Of a DNA stretch of 64,000 nt, positions 38,729 to 48,275 are shown piece by piece (the stretch's first letter is position 1; each line of letters starts with the position of its first letter). The notes beneath the pieces are model-generated. The model had not been told where the DNA came from, did no database searches, and saw nothing but the letters and a program-made list of their open reading frames with translations. Made by a program: the position numbers and the translations under genes. The stretch is from Bermanella sp044597725 (GTDB lineage Bacteria; Pseudomonadota; Gammaproteobacteria; Pseudomonadales; Oceanobacteraceae), in contig NZ_CP139003.1 in the NCBI RefSeq assembly GCF_044597725.1, forward strand, positions 2,418,001 to 2,482,000, in the 5' to 3' direction.

Positions 38729-39775
38729 TCAATTTTGGTTTATTTGGACCTGACTTCGATACTGTTTTGGGGTTTGCCCTGTCCAGCGCTTAAATGCACG
38801 CTGGAAAGCACTTTGCTCACTAAAACCTAGGCGCTGGCTAATATATAACACCGAATTTTGCGTTTGTTTTAGGTAGGTCATGGCCATTTCTTTACGAATG
38901 GCATCTAGCAACTCGCTGAAACTGGTGCCAAAACGATTTAACTTACGCTGTGTACTGCGCACGCTAAGCTTCATATAAGCGGCTACTTCGTCAATATCAG
39001 GAACATGATCGGGCAAGGTTTTAATCACATAATCCTTAACCACTTCTAAAGGCGACGAGAAGGTTTGCTCTGCAAGTAACGATGTGGCTTGCGATACCAG
39101 CAATTGATACGTCTCACCATCACCATGGCGCAGTGGTAATTGCATCAATTCGTTATTAACAATCAAACCGTTATATTGGCTAGAAAAATGAACAGGGCAA
39201 CAAAAAAAGTCTTCATAATGCTTCACATGGGCTTTTGCCTTATGCGTAAAATGCACCGCATTGGCAGCATAATGTGGCTGATTAATCAGCATCCTCGCCA
39301 AGCTTACTAGCCCAGTAATGACCATTTCCGCCATGTGATGGCTGCAGTTATATGCAGGTACCCACTGCAATGTGGCTAGCTGCTTGGTGACACTCAATAA
39401 TGGCGCACCCATATTTCCTGACAAGGATTGAAAGCGATATTGTGCATCCAATGCCGAGCTCATACTTGGGCAAGTCAGGGCCACCATACCTAGTATCCCC
39501 CAGCGATCAGGCTCAAACTGCTTTCCCCAATTGAAACCAATAATTGAATCGCCCATGGCTTCACTGGCAAAGCTGAGAATGGCTTCAAATCGATGCACAT
39601 CAAGCAGTAAACGACTGTCGTTAAGCTGCCCTTCAGATAAGCTGGACACAGCCAATAAACGGTCACGAGGCAACCCTACACGCTCAGCATAATTAATAAA
39701 TGAGCGCACTGGTTGCACAGCAATTTTAGGTTGGAAATGTTGATGTTCGGCTTGATGGGCATTCATAAGTCCCAT
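38729..39775 (-). CDS. AraC-family transcriptional regulator
   Basis: A 348-residue regulator with an N-terminal Arabinose_bd-type (OruR/ArgR group) domain and a C-terminal AraC double helix-turn-helix (VAAYMKLSVRSTQRKLNRFG and ISQRLGFSEQSAFQRAFKRWTGQTPKQYR). It is 93 bases upstream of the BASS gene in the same orientation and may control it. The inducer is unknown. Confidence 0.9.
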   Translation of the reverse strand: MGLMNAHQAEHQHFQPKIAVQPVRSFINYAERVGLPRDRLLAVSSLSEGQLNDSRLLLDVHRFEAILSFASEAMGDSIIGFNWGKQFEPDRWGILGMVALTCPSMSSALDAQYRFQSLSGNMGAPLLSVTKQLATLQWVPAYNCSHHMAEMVITGLVSLARMLINQPHYAANAVHFTHKAKAHVKHYEDFFCCPVHFSSQYNGLIVNNELMQLPLRHGDGETYQLLVSQATSLLAEQTFSSPLEVVKDYVIKTLPDHVPDIDEVAAYMKLSVRSTQRKLNRFGTSFSELLDAIRKEMAMTYLKQTQNSVLYISQRLGFSEQSAFQRAFKRWTGQTPKQYRSQVQINQN

Positions 39776-39817
39776 TCAAGCCAAACTGGCACGGTAAGTC
39801 AATAAGCGATTTAAAGG

Positions 39818-41764
39818 CTAAACCTTAAATCGTGCAACTAAGTCATTGAGCTCTTTAGATAGCTCACCGAGGGAGTTTGAGTTTTTACGCATCTCGCTAG
39901 CACTTGCGTTATTGTTAGATGCTTCTTCATTGATACTAATAATGTTTTTCTGAATCTCTTCGCCCACTTGGTACTGTTCTTCCGCAGCGGCCGCAATCTG
40001 CGTGGTCATATCCCGAATGCTTGACACCGACTGCTGAATTGACTCAAATACTTGGCGAGTTTGTTCTGTAGCTTCTACCGTACTTTGGGAATGACTCGTA
40101 CTGCTAGCTAGCTTAGTGGCAACATTTTCCGTTTGCGTAGTAAGGTTGGACAATAGCGTATCAATTTCTTCAGTGGACTCAGCAGTTTTACCGGCAAGCG
40201 TTCGAACTTCATCGGCCACTACCGCAAAACCGCGCCCTTGTTCCCCCGCTCTCGCTGCTTCTATTGCAGCATTAAGTGCTAGCAGGTTAGTTTGCTCGGC
40301 AATACCTCGAATGGTATCTAATATGGTGGTGATGTTACTGCTCTGCTCCATCAATGCTTCCATAGCTTTGTTAGAGTCGTTTAGCACGGCCTCTAAACTA
40401 TGAACCGATGTAGACGTGCTTTCTATGTATCTCTGCCCTTCTTCTACATAACGCTGACTTTCATCGGCCGCTGACGCGGTTTCACTGCAATTTTTGGCAA
40501 CCTCGTTTGACGTTGCCACCATTTCATTAAATGCAGTGGAAACCTGCTCAATAGAGCGTACTTGCATATCCGCACTTTGCCCAACTTTATCTGATAGGCC
40601 ATCGGCTAATTCGGCCTGCTCTTTCACATCTACAGCCCCATCTTTAATTTCTTTTACCAGTTTATGGACAATTTCAATAAATTGGTTAAAGGCGCTTGCC
40701 ATCTTACCCGTTTCATCCTGGCTTTTGATATGCATCCGTTTGGTAAGATCACCTTCGCCTTGTGCAACTTCCTGCATATTAGCGGTCACTCGTTGAATTG
40801 GACGACTAATAATATTGGTCATCCAAAAACCAATAGATATAAAAATAATAACCAATACAACACTCACGGCTAAAATAGAGGCTTCTAAACGATTAGAGGC
40901 AGCAAATACTTCACCGGCAGGTTTTAAACCAATAAACTTCCATCCAGTTTGTTCAGAGGTATAACTGCGCGCAAACCACGCACGACCATTTAATTCAACT
41001 TCGGTTAAGCCATCTGAACTAATTAGACGCTCATAATCTGGCCCAATTTCACTAGGAGATTTAAAATTATTATCGGGGTTGGCAGGATCAGCCAAGATCT
41101 TACCGGTATCTTCTACAAGAATTAGATAACCTTCGTCACCAAATTTCACTTGATTAATAATTTGAGTTAAACGCCCCAAACTAACATCTATGGCCATAAC
41201 ACCATTTAAACCACTACTGGTCTTAAAGCCATGGGTATAACCTAAAATAGGGTCTCCGGTTAAAAAGTCTTTATACGCAGCTGTGCGATTTGTCTTACCA
41301 CCTAACTGTTGCGACTCGATGTACCAAGGACGTTTCACTGGGTCGTATTCATCAAGACTTTCTTGTGGCCATTGAATATATCCCGAGTCTTCTACCCCTA
41401 AATAAACATAAGCCAGACCCTCAGTATTTGTGCCAAAGTCTTCAAGTAACAAGAATGCTTCACGCTCCACCTCTGAACCTCCAAGGGCATTCATTTCCGG
41501 CGCATTCTTGCTGGTGTATTTAGCCAAAGAGGTATCCAAAGCCTTAAGCGCTTCGGTATCGGCTAAGAATTCAACGCTAGTAGCAATGCCATCGAGGTAC
41601 ATGGTAAACATTTGATCAATCTTTTGAATTTCACTGCTGCTTTGGTCATCAAAGCTTGTCACCGCACTTTCTCGCGCTTGCAGTGCCGCCATGACAGATA
41701 TAATCAAGACTGGTAACACAACTGCCGCGATCAGCAAGATAATAAAACGGGCACGAATGGTCAT
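39818..41764 (-). CDS. Methyl-accepting chemotaxis protein (Cache sensor)
   Basis: A 648-residue chemoreceptor with an N-terminal membrane helix, a periplasmic Cache-type sensor (about 35-280; GYIQWPQESLDEYDP and LLVEDTGKILADPANPDN), a second membrane helix, HAMP, and the cytoplasmic signalling tip EQTNLLALNAAIEAARAGEQGRGF. It lacks a CheR pentapeptide. It is distinct in sensor sequence from the receptor at 31.8 kb. Ligand unknown. Confidence 0.93.
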   Translation of the reverse strand: MTIRARFIILLIAAVVLPVLIISVMAALQARESAVTSFDDQSSSEIQKIDQMFTMYLDGIATSVEFLADTEALKALDTSLAKYTSKNAPEMNALGGSEVEREAFLLLEDFGTNTEGLAYVYLGVEDSGYIQWPQESLDEYDPVKRPWYIESQQLGGKTNRTAAYKDFLTGDPILGYTHGFKTSSGLNGVMAIDVSLGRLTQIINQVKFGDEGYLILVEDTGKILADPANPDNNFKSPSEIGPDYERLISSDGLTEVELNGRAWFARSYTSEQTGWKFIGLKPAGEVFAASNRLEASILAVSVVLVIIFISIGFWMTNIISRPIQRVTANMQEVAQGEGDLTKRMHIKSQDETGKMASAFNQFIEIVHKLVKEIKDGAVDVKEQAELADGLSDKVGQSADMQVRSIEQVSTAFNEMVATSNEVAKNCSETASAADESQRYVEEGQRYIESTSTSVHSLEAVLNDSNKAMEALMEQSSNITTILDTIRGIAEQTNLLALNAAIEAARAGEQGRGFAVVADEVRTLAGKTAESTEEIDTLLSNLTTQTENVATKLASSTSHSQSTVEATEQTRQVFESIQQSVSSIRDMTTQIAAAAEEQYQVGEEIQKNIISINEEASNNNASASEMRKNSNSLGELSKELNDLVARFKV

Positions 41765-41906
41765 GGGACACCTATAAATAAATTTTCGCTATTTATAAGT
41801 TATAGTACAAAATTTAACCCAGATACTTAAAAATGAATAATATGGAGGTAATTCATAGCGCAAAATACATATACACAGCCATTTAGTTCGACAAACCAAC
41901 GAAAAC

Positions 41907-41948
41907 GGGCACCTCTAACAAGCCAATTTAGACTTATTAGAGACGCCC
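41907..41948 (-). terminator. Possible clpB terminator
   Basis: Downstream of clpB, GGGCGTCTCTAA pairs with TTAGAGGTGCCC (12 bp including two G-U wobbles) around an 18-base loop, followed by GTTTTC. The loop is long and the T-run short, so this is tentative. Confidence 0.4.
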
Positions 41949-41982
41949 TATTACTTAAGATGTGGAATGTACATTGGCTTGG

Positions 41983-44601
41983 TTAATGAACGGTTTGCGC
42001 CACCTTAAAACTAAGATGATCACCATCCACATCTGCCACAATCCTATCGCCGCTCACAAACTTGCCCGACAATATATCTTGCGCCAAAGGGTTTTCAATG
42101 TAGCGCTGAATACCACGTTTTAACGGACGCGCACCATAAACAGGGTCATAACCCACTTCAACCAGTTTGCTAATGGCTGCGTCACTAAGTTCGAGCGACA
42201 TCTCCCGTTCTTTAAGGCGTTTTTCAAGCTGCTGCAGCTGAATTTGCGCAATGCCCAGAATTTGATCTTTTTGCAATGGATGGAACACCACCACTTCATC
42301 AATACGGTTGATAAACTCTGGGCGGAAGTGTCCACCCACGATTTCCATCACCGCCGATTTCATATCCTCATATTCAGCCTCAGTTTGCTCACTACCTTCG
42401 TTATGCTGGCTAAGCGTTTGAATAACGTCACTGCCTAAATTCGAGGTCATGACAAGTACAGTATTTTTAAAGTCCACTGTACGTCCTTGGCCATCTGTTA
42501 ACTGGCCATCGTCTAATACCTGTAACAAGATATTGAATACATCTGGGTGCGCCTTTTCTACCTCGTCCAGTAAGATCACACTATAAGGCTTACGTCTTAC
42601 GTGCTCGGTTAAGTAGCCACCTTCTTCATAACCCACGTACCCTGGCGGCGCACCAATCAAACGGGCGACACTGTGTTTTTCCATAAATTCGGACATATCA
42701 ACGCGGATCATGGCATCCTGAGAATCAAACATAAAGTTTGCCAAGGCTTTACATAGCTCAGTTTTGCCTACCCCTGTTGGGCCCAAAAATAAGAAACTAC
42801 CATTGGGTTTTCGCGGATCGCTCAAACCTGCACGACTACGACGCACGGCGTTAGATACAGCAACAATGGCGTCATCTTGACCTACCACGTGCTTATGCAG
42901 TTCTTGCTCCATACGCAGTAATTTTTCACGCTCACCTTCAAGCATTTTAGAAACCGGCACGCCGGTCCATTTTGAAACAACCTCTGCAATTTCCTCATCG
43001 CTAACCTTGTTACGTAACAATGTGAATTTAGGGCTGCCTTTTTCGGCCTGCTCGGCCACATCAATCTGTTTTTCGAGCTCTGGAATTTTGCCATATTGAA
43101 GCTCAGACATGCGTTGCAAGTCACCTGCTCGTCGCGCTTGTTCCATCTCAACTTTGGCTTCTTCCAATTGCTCTTTTGCCTTTTTACTCCCTTCAAGCAA
43201 TAACTTTTCGCCTTTCCAGATATCTTCAAGCTCTACATACTCACGGCCCAATTTATTAATCTCTTGATTAATTTCATGAAGACGTTTCTTACTGCCATCA
43301 TCGCTCTCTTTATTAAGTGCTTCCCGTTCAATTTTTAACTGAATTAAACGGCGCTCTAAGCGATCCATTTCTTGTGGCTTACTATCAATTTCCATACGAA
43401 TAAGCGATGCCGCTTCATCTATTAAATCGATAGCTTTGTCCGGAAGCTGGCGATCGGTAATATAACGTGTGGACAATTTTGCCGCAGCAATGATTGCACC
43501 ATCCGTGATTTGCACACCATGGTGAACCTCATAGCGCTCTTTTAAGCCGCGAAGTATTGCTACTGTATCTTCTTCAGTTGGCTCATCCACTAAAACCTTT
43601 TGGAAGCGACGCTCCAATGCCGCATCTTTCTCAATGTATTCACGATACTCGTCCAGGGTGGTGGCACCCACACAATGTAATTCACCACGACTTAGAGCAG
43701 GCTTTAACATATTACCTGCATCCATAGCACCATCGGCTTTACCTGCACCCACCATGGTGTGAATTTCATCGATAAACAGAATGATATTCCCTTCCTGTTT
43801 ACTCACTTCTTTAAGAACATTTTTCAATCGCTCTTCGAAGTCACCGCGAAACTTAGCACCGGCCAGTAACGAACCCATATCTAAAGATAGGATTTGCTTA
43901 TTACGAAGCCCTTCAGGTACTTCACCGTCCACAATACGCTGTGCAAGACCTTCAATAATGGCGGTTTTACCCACCCCCGGAGCACCAATTAACACAGGGT
44001 TATTTTTAGTACGGCGTTGTAACACCTGAATAGTGCGCCTGATCTCATCATCTCGACCAATAACAGGGTCTAACTTACCCTCTTGCGCCCGAGCAGTTAA
44101 ATCCACAGTATATTTATCTAAAGATTGGCGATTATCTTCTGCATTCGGGTCATTCACAGCCTCTCCTTGTCGCACAGCATCAATGGCCCGCTCAACCTTT
44201 TCTTTTGTTATACCTTGCTGCTTCAAAACACTGCCAGCTTCACCTTTGTCTTCGATAGCCGCTAACAAAACCAAGTCGCTAGAAATATATTGGTCACCCC
44301 GTTTTTGTGCCAAGCGATCGGTTAAATTTAGAATGCGCCCTAATTCTGGTGAAACACTTAGGTTCCCATCTGGGCTTGAAACCGTAGGCAAATTTTCTAA
44401 CTTGCCTTGCAGCGCTTGTTTAAGGCTTGAAACCTGTACACCCATGCCTTGCATCAATGGGCGAATACCACCGGGAGCCTGATCAAGCAATGCAAGCAAC
44501 AAGTGAACCGTATCAATTTGATTATGATCTTTACCTAGGGCGAGAGACTGAGCATCTGACAAGCCCTGTTGCAAACTGCTAGTAAATTTTTCCATTCTCA
44601 T
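41983..44601 (-). CDS. clpB: ATP-dependent disaggregase ClpB
   Basis: A roughly 872-residue Hsp100 chaperone that resolubilises protein aggregates with DnaK/DnaJ/GrpE. The N-terminal Clp repeat domain, first AAA domain (Walker A GAPGVGKTAI, Walker B LFIDEIHTM), ClpB-specific coiled-coil middle domain and second AAA domain (GPTGVGKTEL, ILLDEVEKA) are present. The start at 44601 has GAGAG seven bases upstream; a longer frame to 44679 runs back over the promoter. A sigma-32-type promoter precedes it. Confidence 0.96.
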   Translation of the reverse strand: MRMEKFTSSLQQGLSDAQSLALGKDHNQIDTVHLLLALLDQAPGGIRPLMQGMGVQVSSLKQALQGKLENLPTVSSPDGNLSVSPELGRILNLTDRLAQKRGDQYISSDLVLLAAIEDKGEAGSVLKQQGITKEKVERAIDAVRQGEAVNDPNAEDNRQSLDKYTVDLTARAQEGKLDPVIGRDDEIRRTIQVLQRRTKNNPVLIGAPGVGKTAIIEGLAQRIVDGEVPEGLRNKQILSLDMGSLLAGAKFRGDFEERLKNVLKEVSKQEGNIILFIDEIHTMVGAGKADGAMDAGNMLKPALSRGELHCVGATTLDEYREYIEKDAALERRFQKVLVDEPTEEDTVAILRGLKERYEVHHGVQITDGAIIAAAKLSTRYITDRQLPDKAIDLIDEAASLIRMEIDSKPQEMDRLERRLIQLKIEREALNKESDDGSKKRLHEINQEINKLGREYVELEDIWKGEKLLLEGSKKAKEQLEEAKVEMEQARRAGDLQRMSELQYGKIPELEKQIDVAEQAEKGSPKFTLLRNKVSDEEIAEVVSKWTGVPVSKMLEGEREKLLRMEQELHKHVVGQDDAIVAVSNAVRRSRAGLSDPRKPNGSFLFLGPTGVGKTELCKALANFMFDSQDAMIRVDMSEFMEKHSVARLIGAPPGYVGYEEGGYLTEHVRRKPYSVILLDEVEKAHPDVFNILLQVLDDGQLTDGQGRTVDFKNTVLVMTSNLGSDVIQTLSQHNEGSEQTEAEYEDMKSAVMEIVGGHFRPEFINRIDEVVVFHPLQKDQILGIAQIQLQQLEKRLKEREMSLELSDAAISKLVEVGYDPVYGARPLKRGIQRYIENPLAQDILSGKFVSGDRIVADVDGDHLSFKVAQTVH

Positions 44602-44639
44602 AATATTTCTCTCGAATAACCTAATATGCGTTGTTTCTA

Positions 44640-44667
44640 ATATGGTGGCAAAGCGATCGTTTTCAAG
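44640..44667 (-). promoter_or_regulatory. Sigma-32 (RpoH) heat-shock promoter of clpB
   Basis: On the minus strand CTTGAAA, a 13-base spacer and CACCATAT match the E. coli RpoH consensus (CTTGAAA, 11-16 bases, CCCCATNT) with one mismatch in the -10 box. It sits about 40-65 bases before the clpB start. Confidence 0.8.
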
Positions 44668-44732
44668 CACATCTATCAATCACATCCCAAAATAGGATGC
44701 ATAGATTGACTTCGATCAATGCTGTTTATCTG

Positions 44733-44738
44733 TATAAT
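44733..44738 (+). promoter_or_regulatory. TATAAT -10 box of the DMT transporter gene
   Basis: An exact TATAAT preceded by TG lies 25 bases before the ATG at 44764. The nearest TTGACT is 21 bases upstream, too far for an ideal -35. This supports the downstream start codon. Confidence 0.5.
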
Positions 44739-44763
44739 GCACGCTTTTAGGCAGCTTTTGACT

Positions 44764-45618
44764 ATGCCCAACCAGTTATTACAAGGCGCTCTGTTAATTC
44801 TTTTAGGTGAAGCCCTATTGTCACTTATGGGAGCTATCATTAAACACCTTAGCAGTGAATTACCTACCGAGCTGATTGTTTTTTATCGCAACCTGTTTGG
44901 CATTTTCATGCTCACTCCGTTATTGATGCGTAACGGCCTACACACACTCAAAACTCAACGCCTTGGGCTACATATCTTGCGCGCTTGCCTGGGCTTAACC
45001 GCCATGTATGGCTTTTTCTATGTTATTGCAAACCTTCCCCTAGCGGAGGCATTTCTCGTTAAACTTACGACGCCGTTTTTTCTGCCTATCATTGGTGCCT
45101 TATGGCTAGCAGAAAGAATAACCAGACATAACCTTTATGCCATTTTGATAGGGTTTGTGGGCGTAGTATTCATTCTTCAACCCGGTACAGACAACTTTAC
45201 ACCCATTGCTTTAGTGGGCTTAGGTGCTGCATTTTTGGCTGGTGCTACTAAGATTTGCATTCGCAAAATGGGCAATACAGAAAGCTCGGTAAACATCGTC
45301 TTCTACTTTGCCGTTATCAGTACCATACTCTCCACTATCCCCATGCTACTGGCGGGTCAGTGGCCAGAATCTCACCACTGGCCATGGATATTAGCCTTAG
45401 GATTAGTAGCCACCTTAGGACAACTTGCTCTTACACGGGCTTACCGTATTGCAAATCCGGGGCAAATCGGGCCTTATGTTTATAGCTCGGTTGTATATGG
45501 CGCAGCACTTGGCTGGTTTATTTGGGGAGAACCTCTACAACTGACCACCATTATTGGTAGTGCTTTCATAATTGTGGCTGGAGTATGGAATATCAGACGT
45601 AAAAACGTACCAAGCTAA
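44764..45618 (+). CDS. EamA/DMT-family transporter
   Basis: A roughly 284-residue drug/metabolite-transporter protein with ten membrane segments in two EamA repeats (first about 5-135, second about 145-280). Family members export amino acids, nucleosides or other metabolites; the substrate is not known. The start at 44764 (MPNQLLQGALLILLGEALLS) was chosen over 44719 because the earlier one lies upstream of the -10 box. It is divergent from clpB. Confidence 0.88.
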   Translation: MPNQLLQGALLILLGEALLSLMGAIIKHLSSELPTELIVFYRNLFGIFMLTPLLMRNGLHTLKTQRLGLHILRACLGLTAMYGFFYVIANLPLAEAFLVKLTTPFFLPIIGALWLAERITRHNLYAILIGFVGVVFILQPGTDNFTPIALVGLGAAFLAGATKICIRKMGNTESSVNIVFYFAVISTILSTIPMLLAGQWPESHHWPWILALGLVATLGQLALTRAYRIANPGQIGPYVYSSVVYGAALGWFIWGEPLQLTTIIGSAFIIVAGVWNIRRKNVPS

Positions 45619-45658
45619 AATTGATGATTCCTGCTAAAGTGAAATTAGTTCGTAAAAA

Positions 45659-46429
45659 ATGAGTCTTATGCGTTATTTAATCTTAATCATCATTTTTTAT
45701 TCTGCTAGTAGCTGGACTGACCAGCAGGATATAAACGTAGGTGGGTATCACTTCCCTCCCTTTGTGGAGGTAGAAGATGGCAAACCTCGCGGCTTATCAT
45801 TGGGCATTATTAAGCTACTCAATAAACAACAAAGCAAATATAAATTCCACTTCGTGTTAACCAGCCCCAAACGCCGATATGTAGATTTCAAGCGAAAGCG
45901 TTTTGATATTATATTGTTTGAACATATAAGCTGGGGGTGGCGCAAACACCCAATTATTACCAGTCTCCCGTTACTGGACGACGGTGAACTCTATATTACC
46001 AAAATGCATTCACACAAAACCAACTCCTATTTTAATGATATCCGAAGTAAACGCATTACCGCCATGCTGGGTTACCATTACGGTTTTGCTAATAACAACA
46101 GCAGCCCCAAATACCTAAATGAGCATTTTTCAATTAACTTAGTTAATCACTTTGATACCATGATTAATCAAGTGATCAATAATAAAACGGATATTGGTGT
46201 AATTACGCAAAGCTATCTTAAATACCAATTTCTAAAAACACCCGAACTTAAGAAAAATATCCTCATATCAAAACAATTCGATCAACGCTACACCCATCAA
46301 ATACTCCTACGTAAAAATAGCAGAATTTCTAAAACAGAACTTAATCAGCTATTTCAACAACTAGAAGACAATGGAAAACTAGAAGCCCTATTTCAACAAT
46401 ATGGCTTATCACACTCAAATACTCAGTAG
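45659..46429 (+). CDS. Periplasmic substrate-binding protein (SBP_bac_3-like)
   Basis: A 256-residue protein with a signal peptide-like N-terminus (MRYLILIIIFYSASSWT) and the fold pattern of family 3 solute-binding proteins (INVGGYHFPPFVEVEDGKPRGLSLGIIKLL). No transporter subunits are adjacent, so it may be a stand-alone sensor or an orphan binding protein. Its TAG stop is formed by the first bases of REP-like repeat array B, so the true C-terminus may have been changed by repeat insertion. Ligand unknown. Confidence 0.75.
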   Translation: MSLMRYLILIIIFYSASSWTDQQDINVGGYHFPPFVEVEDGKPRGLSLGIIKLLNKQQSKYKFHFVLTSPKRRYVDFKRKRFDIILFEHISWGWRKHPIITSLPLLDDGELYITKMHSHKTNSYFNDIRSKRITAMLGYHYGFANNNSSPKYLNEHFSINLVNHFDTMINQVINNKTDIGVITQSYLKYQFLKTPELKKNILISKQFDQRYTHQILLRKNSRISKTELNQLFQQLEDNGKLEALFQQYGLSHSNTQ

Positions 46430-46570
46430 TGCGGCCGGAGCCTCAGGCGACCCCCGCAATGGGACCTTCAATACCGCTCTGGTTTTTAAACCTGCCGGAT
46501 TCCCAAAAACATCGTAGTGCGGTCGGAGCCCTAGCGACCCCCGCAATGGGGCCTTCAATACCGCTTACGC

Positions 46571-46680
46571 TTTCCGAAAGTTGTTCGTAGTCTCGCGGAC
46601 GCCGTGAATATGTCCCTATAGGCTCGCGCGTGCCATCCATGGCACGCAACGCCGCTCGCTTTACGAACAGCTTCCGCAAA
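46571..46680 (+). repeat. Type 1 structured core (array B)
   Basis: Arms 46571-46589 and 46662-46680 pair as in array A, and the central 9-bp hairpin GCGTGCCAT-CC-ATGGCACGC is at 46628-46647. The small inner hairpins are weaker than in array A. Confidence 0.7.
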
Positions 46681-46772
46681 TCGTTAAGGTTTTTGGTTAT
46701 CCAAACATTTTGTTGCGGGGGTCGCTGGGATTCCGGCCGCACTACTATTTTCGCTGAATCAACAATTTCGAG

Positions 46773-46883
46773 ATTTCCGAAAATGAATACTAAAGCGAGC
46801 AATTCACTCGCCATGGATGGCGAGTGTAAGCCTATAGGGATATATTTACGGCGGTTGCGAGACTAGGATTCGTTTTTGGGAAT
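46773..46883 (-). repeat. Type 2 structured core, inverted (array B)
   Basis: Arms 46773-46792 and 46864-46883 pair as in the array A type 2 core. The central hairpin (ACTCGCCAT-GG-ATGGCGAGT on the plus strand) is identical to that of array A. Confidence 0.68.
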
Positions 46884-47003
46884 CCGGCAGGCTTAAAAAA
46901 CGTAGCAGATTTCGAATACCCAATTGCGGGGGTCGCTTAGGCTCCGGCCGCACTACTTGTTTTTGTTTATAAAGGATTCCGGTATTCGGAAGTATAGCGA
47001 GTT

Positions 47004-47032
47004 TTGACAAATCGCTTTTTACGCGTTAACTT
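47004..47032 (+). promoter_or_regulatory. Candidate ectD promoter
   Basis: A perfect TTGACA at 47004-47009 is followed after 17 bases by TAACTT, a weak -10. A small hairpin TGCAGG-ATTT-CCTGCA (47051-47066) lies between it and ectD. This is the only sigma-70-like pair seen in the gap after array B. Confidence 0.35.
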
Positions 47033-47118
47033 TGCTCGGCTTTTTCATTCTGCAGGATTTCCTGCATTTCACTTGTAGCATTTATTGTCTGAATTACTGG
47101 ATAAAATAGGAGCTAACA

Positions 47119-48033
47119 GTGGCGTTTGAACAAGATATTTACCCATCTCGCGTTAATGGCAAAGAAACCATTTCACAACGACAAGACCCTGTAACCTACC
47201 CGTCTAAAGAATTCTCATCTGGCCCATTAAGGGAAGAACAGATAAATCAATACCGTGAAAGTGGTTATTTGGTGTTACCTAATTATATGCCCGAAATGGT
47301 AGAACCCATTAAACAAGAAGTTGCGCGATTAAGTAATGACTTAAAAGGAAAAGAAGAGCTTTATACAGAACCTGATAGTGATGCAGTTAGAACTATTTTT
47401 AAGCCATTTGCATACAGTAAAACTATTCATGATTTTGCACGTCATCCAAAGGTTTTACGAGCAGTACAACAAATACTAGGAAGTGATGCCTACTTGATGC
47501 AGTCACGGGTAAACGTAAAACCTGCTTTTAAAGGAAAATCCTTTCCATGGCATTCTGACTTTGAAACATGGCACGTTGAGGATGGAATGCCAAGAATGCG
47601 AGCAGTAACGGCTTGGTTAATGCTAACCGATAACACGGAACACAATGGACCTTTGTATGTTATTCCTGGCTCTCATAACTACTTTATATCATGCACTGGT
47701 AAAACAGGTGAAAAAAATTATCTTACTTCATTGAAACAACAAAAGTTGGGAGTGCCTAGTACCAGTAGTATGAATGAAATATTAAAACACCACCCTATCG
47801 AAAGTGTTACTGGAAAAGCGGGAACCCTTGTCTTCCATGAATGTAATATTCTTCATGGTTCACCTGACAATATATCTGCGGATCCAAGATCGATATTAAT
47901 GTTTGTGTACAATAGCGTTTTAAACAAACCAGTCAAACCCTTTGGCGGGCAAGCACCTCGTCCTCATTATTTAAGTAATACAGACCATTCACCGCTTAGT
48001 GTCGCTGAACCGTCGTTTGTAAAAAGCGCTTAA
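47119..48033 (+). CDS. ectD: Ectoine hydroxylase
   Basis: A 304-residue non-heme iron, 2-oxoglutarate-dependent dioxygenase converting ectoine to 5-hydroxyectoine, a compatible solute. The EctD signature around FPWHSDFETWHVEDG shows the iron ligands His145 and Asp147, with His246 in ILHGSPDN and the oxoglutarate-binding Arg257 in DPRS. The start is GTG, with AGGAG seven bases upstream. No ectABC genes are in the window, so ectoine must be made elsewhere or imported. The gene is bracketed by repeat arrays B and C and neighbours the betaine locus. Confidence 0.92.
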   Translation: MAFEQDIYPSRVNGKETISQRQDPVTYPSKEFSSGPLREEQINQYRESGYLVLPNYMPEMVEPIKQEVARLSNDLKGKEELYTEPDSDAVRTIFKPFAYSKTIHDFARHPKVLRAVQQILGSDAYLMQSRVNVKPAFKGKSFPWHSDFETWHVEDGMPRMRAVTAWLMLTDNTEHNGPLYVIPGSHNYFISCTGKTGEKNYLTSLKQQKLGVPSTSSMNEILKHHPIESVTGKAGTLVFHECNILHGSPDNISADPRSILMFVYNSVLNKPVKPFGGQAPRPHYLSNTDHSPLSVAEPSFVKSA

Positions 48034-48169
48034 ATTAGGTTAGAAGTACGAAGTTAATTGGTGGCCCTTGATGGGGTTCTGATACCGCTTACGCTTTCCG
48101 GCAATTTTCGTAGTGCGGTCGGAGCCTAAGCAACCCCCGCAATTCGGGTTTTCGATACCGCTTACGCTT

Positions 48170-48275
48170 TCCGAAAGTTGTTCGTAGTCTCGCGGACGCC
48201 GTGAATATGTCCCTATAGGCTTACACTCGCCATCCTTGGCGAGTGAATTGCTCGCTTTAGGATTCATTTTCGGAA
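48170..48275 (+). repeat. Chimeric core (array C)
   Basis: The left half (CCGAAAGTTGTTCGTAGTC and on) is type 1, while the right half carries the type 2 central hairpin (ACTCGCCATCCTTGGCGAGT, with TT for AT in the apex) and type 2 outer arm. The outer stem still pairs over the distal TTTCCGAAA/TTTCGGAAA segment but is interrupted next to the loops. Confidence 0.6.

Larger units (their letters stand above)
46426..46956. repeat. Repeat array B: REP-like units and two structured cores
   Basis: The array lies between the binding-protein gene and ectD. Forward GTAG units are at 46426-46459 and 46514-46546, inverted units at 46713-46745 and 46924-46956. A type 1 core (about 46571-46680) and an inverted type 2 core (about 46773-46883) lie between them, in the same order and orientation as in array A. 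The stretch between the first two units holds a type 2 edge remnant (GCCGGATTCCCAAAAAC). The open frames inside are produced by the repeats. No gene is seen here. Confidence 0.85.

Noticed and set aside
46443..46814. Open frame of 123 codons inside array B (minus strand)
   Set aside because: It runs across REP units and both cores, repeats its own peptide (SGIEGPIAGVA) because the DNA repeats, and has no ribosome site; it is a by-product of repeat structure.
46630..46866. Open frame of 78 codons inside array B (plus strand)
   Set aside because: It spans the type 1 and type 2 cores and shares only repeat-derived peptide sequence with other frames in the arrays.
48040..48267. Open frame of 75 codons in array C
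   Set aside because: Contains the same repeat-encoded peptide as the array B frame; not a gene.
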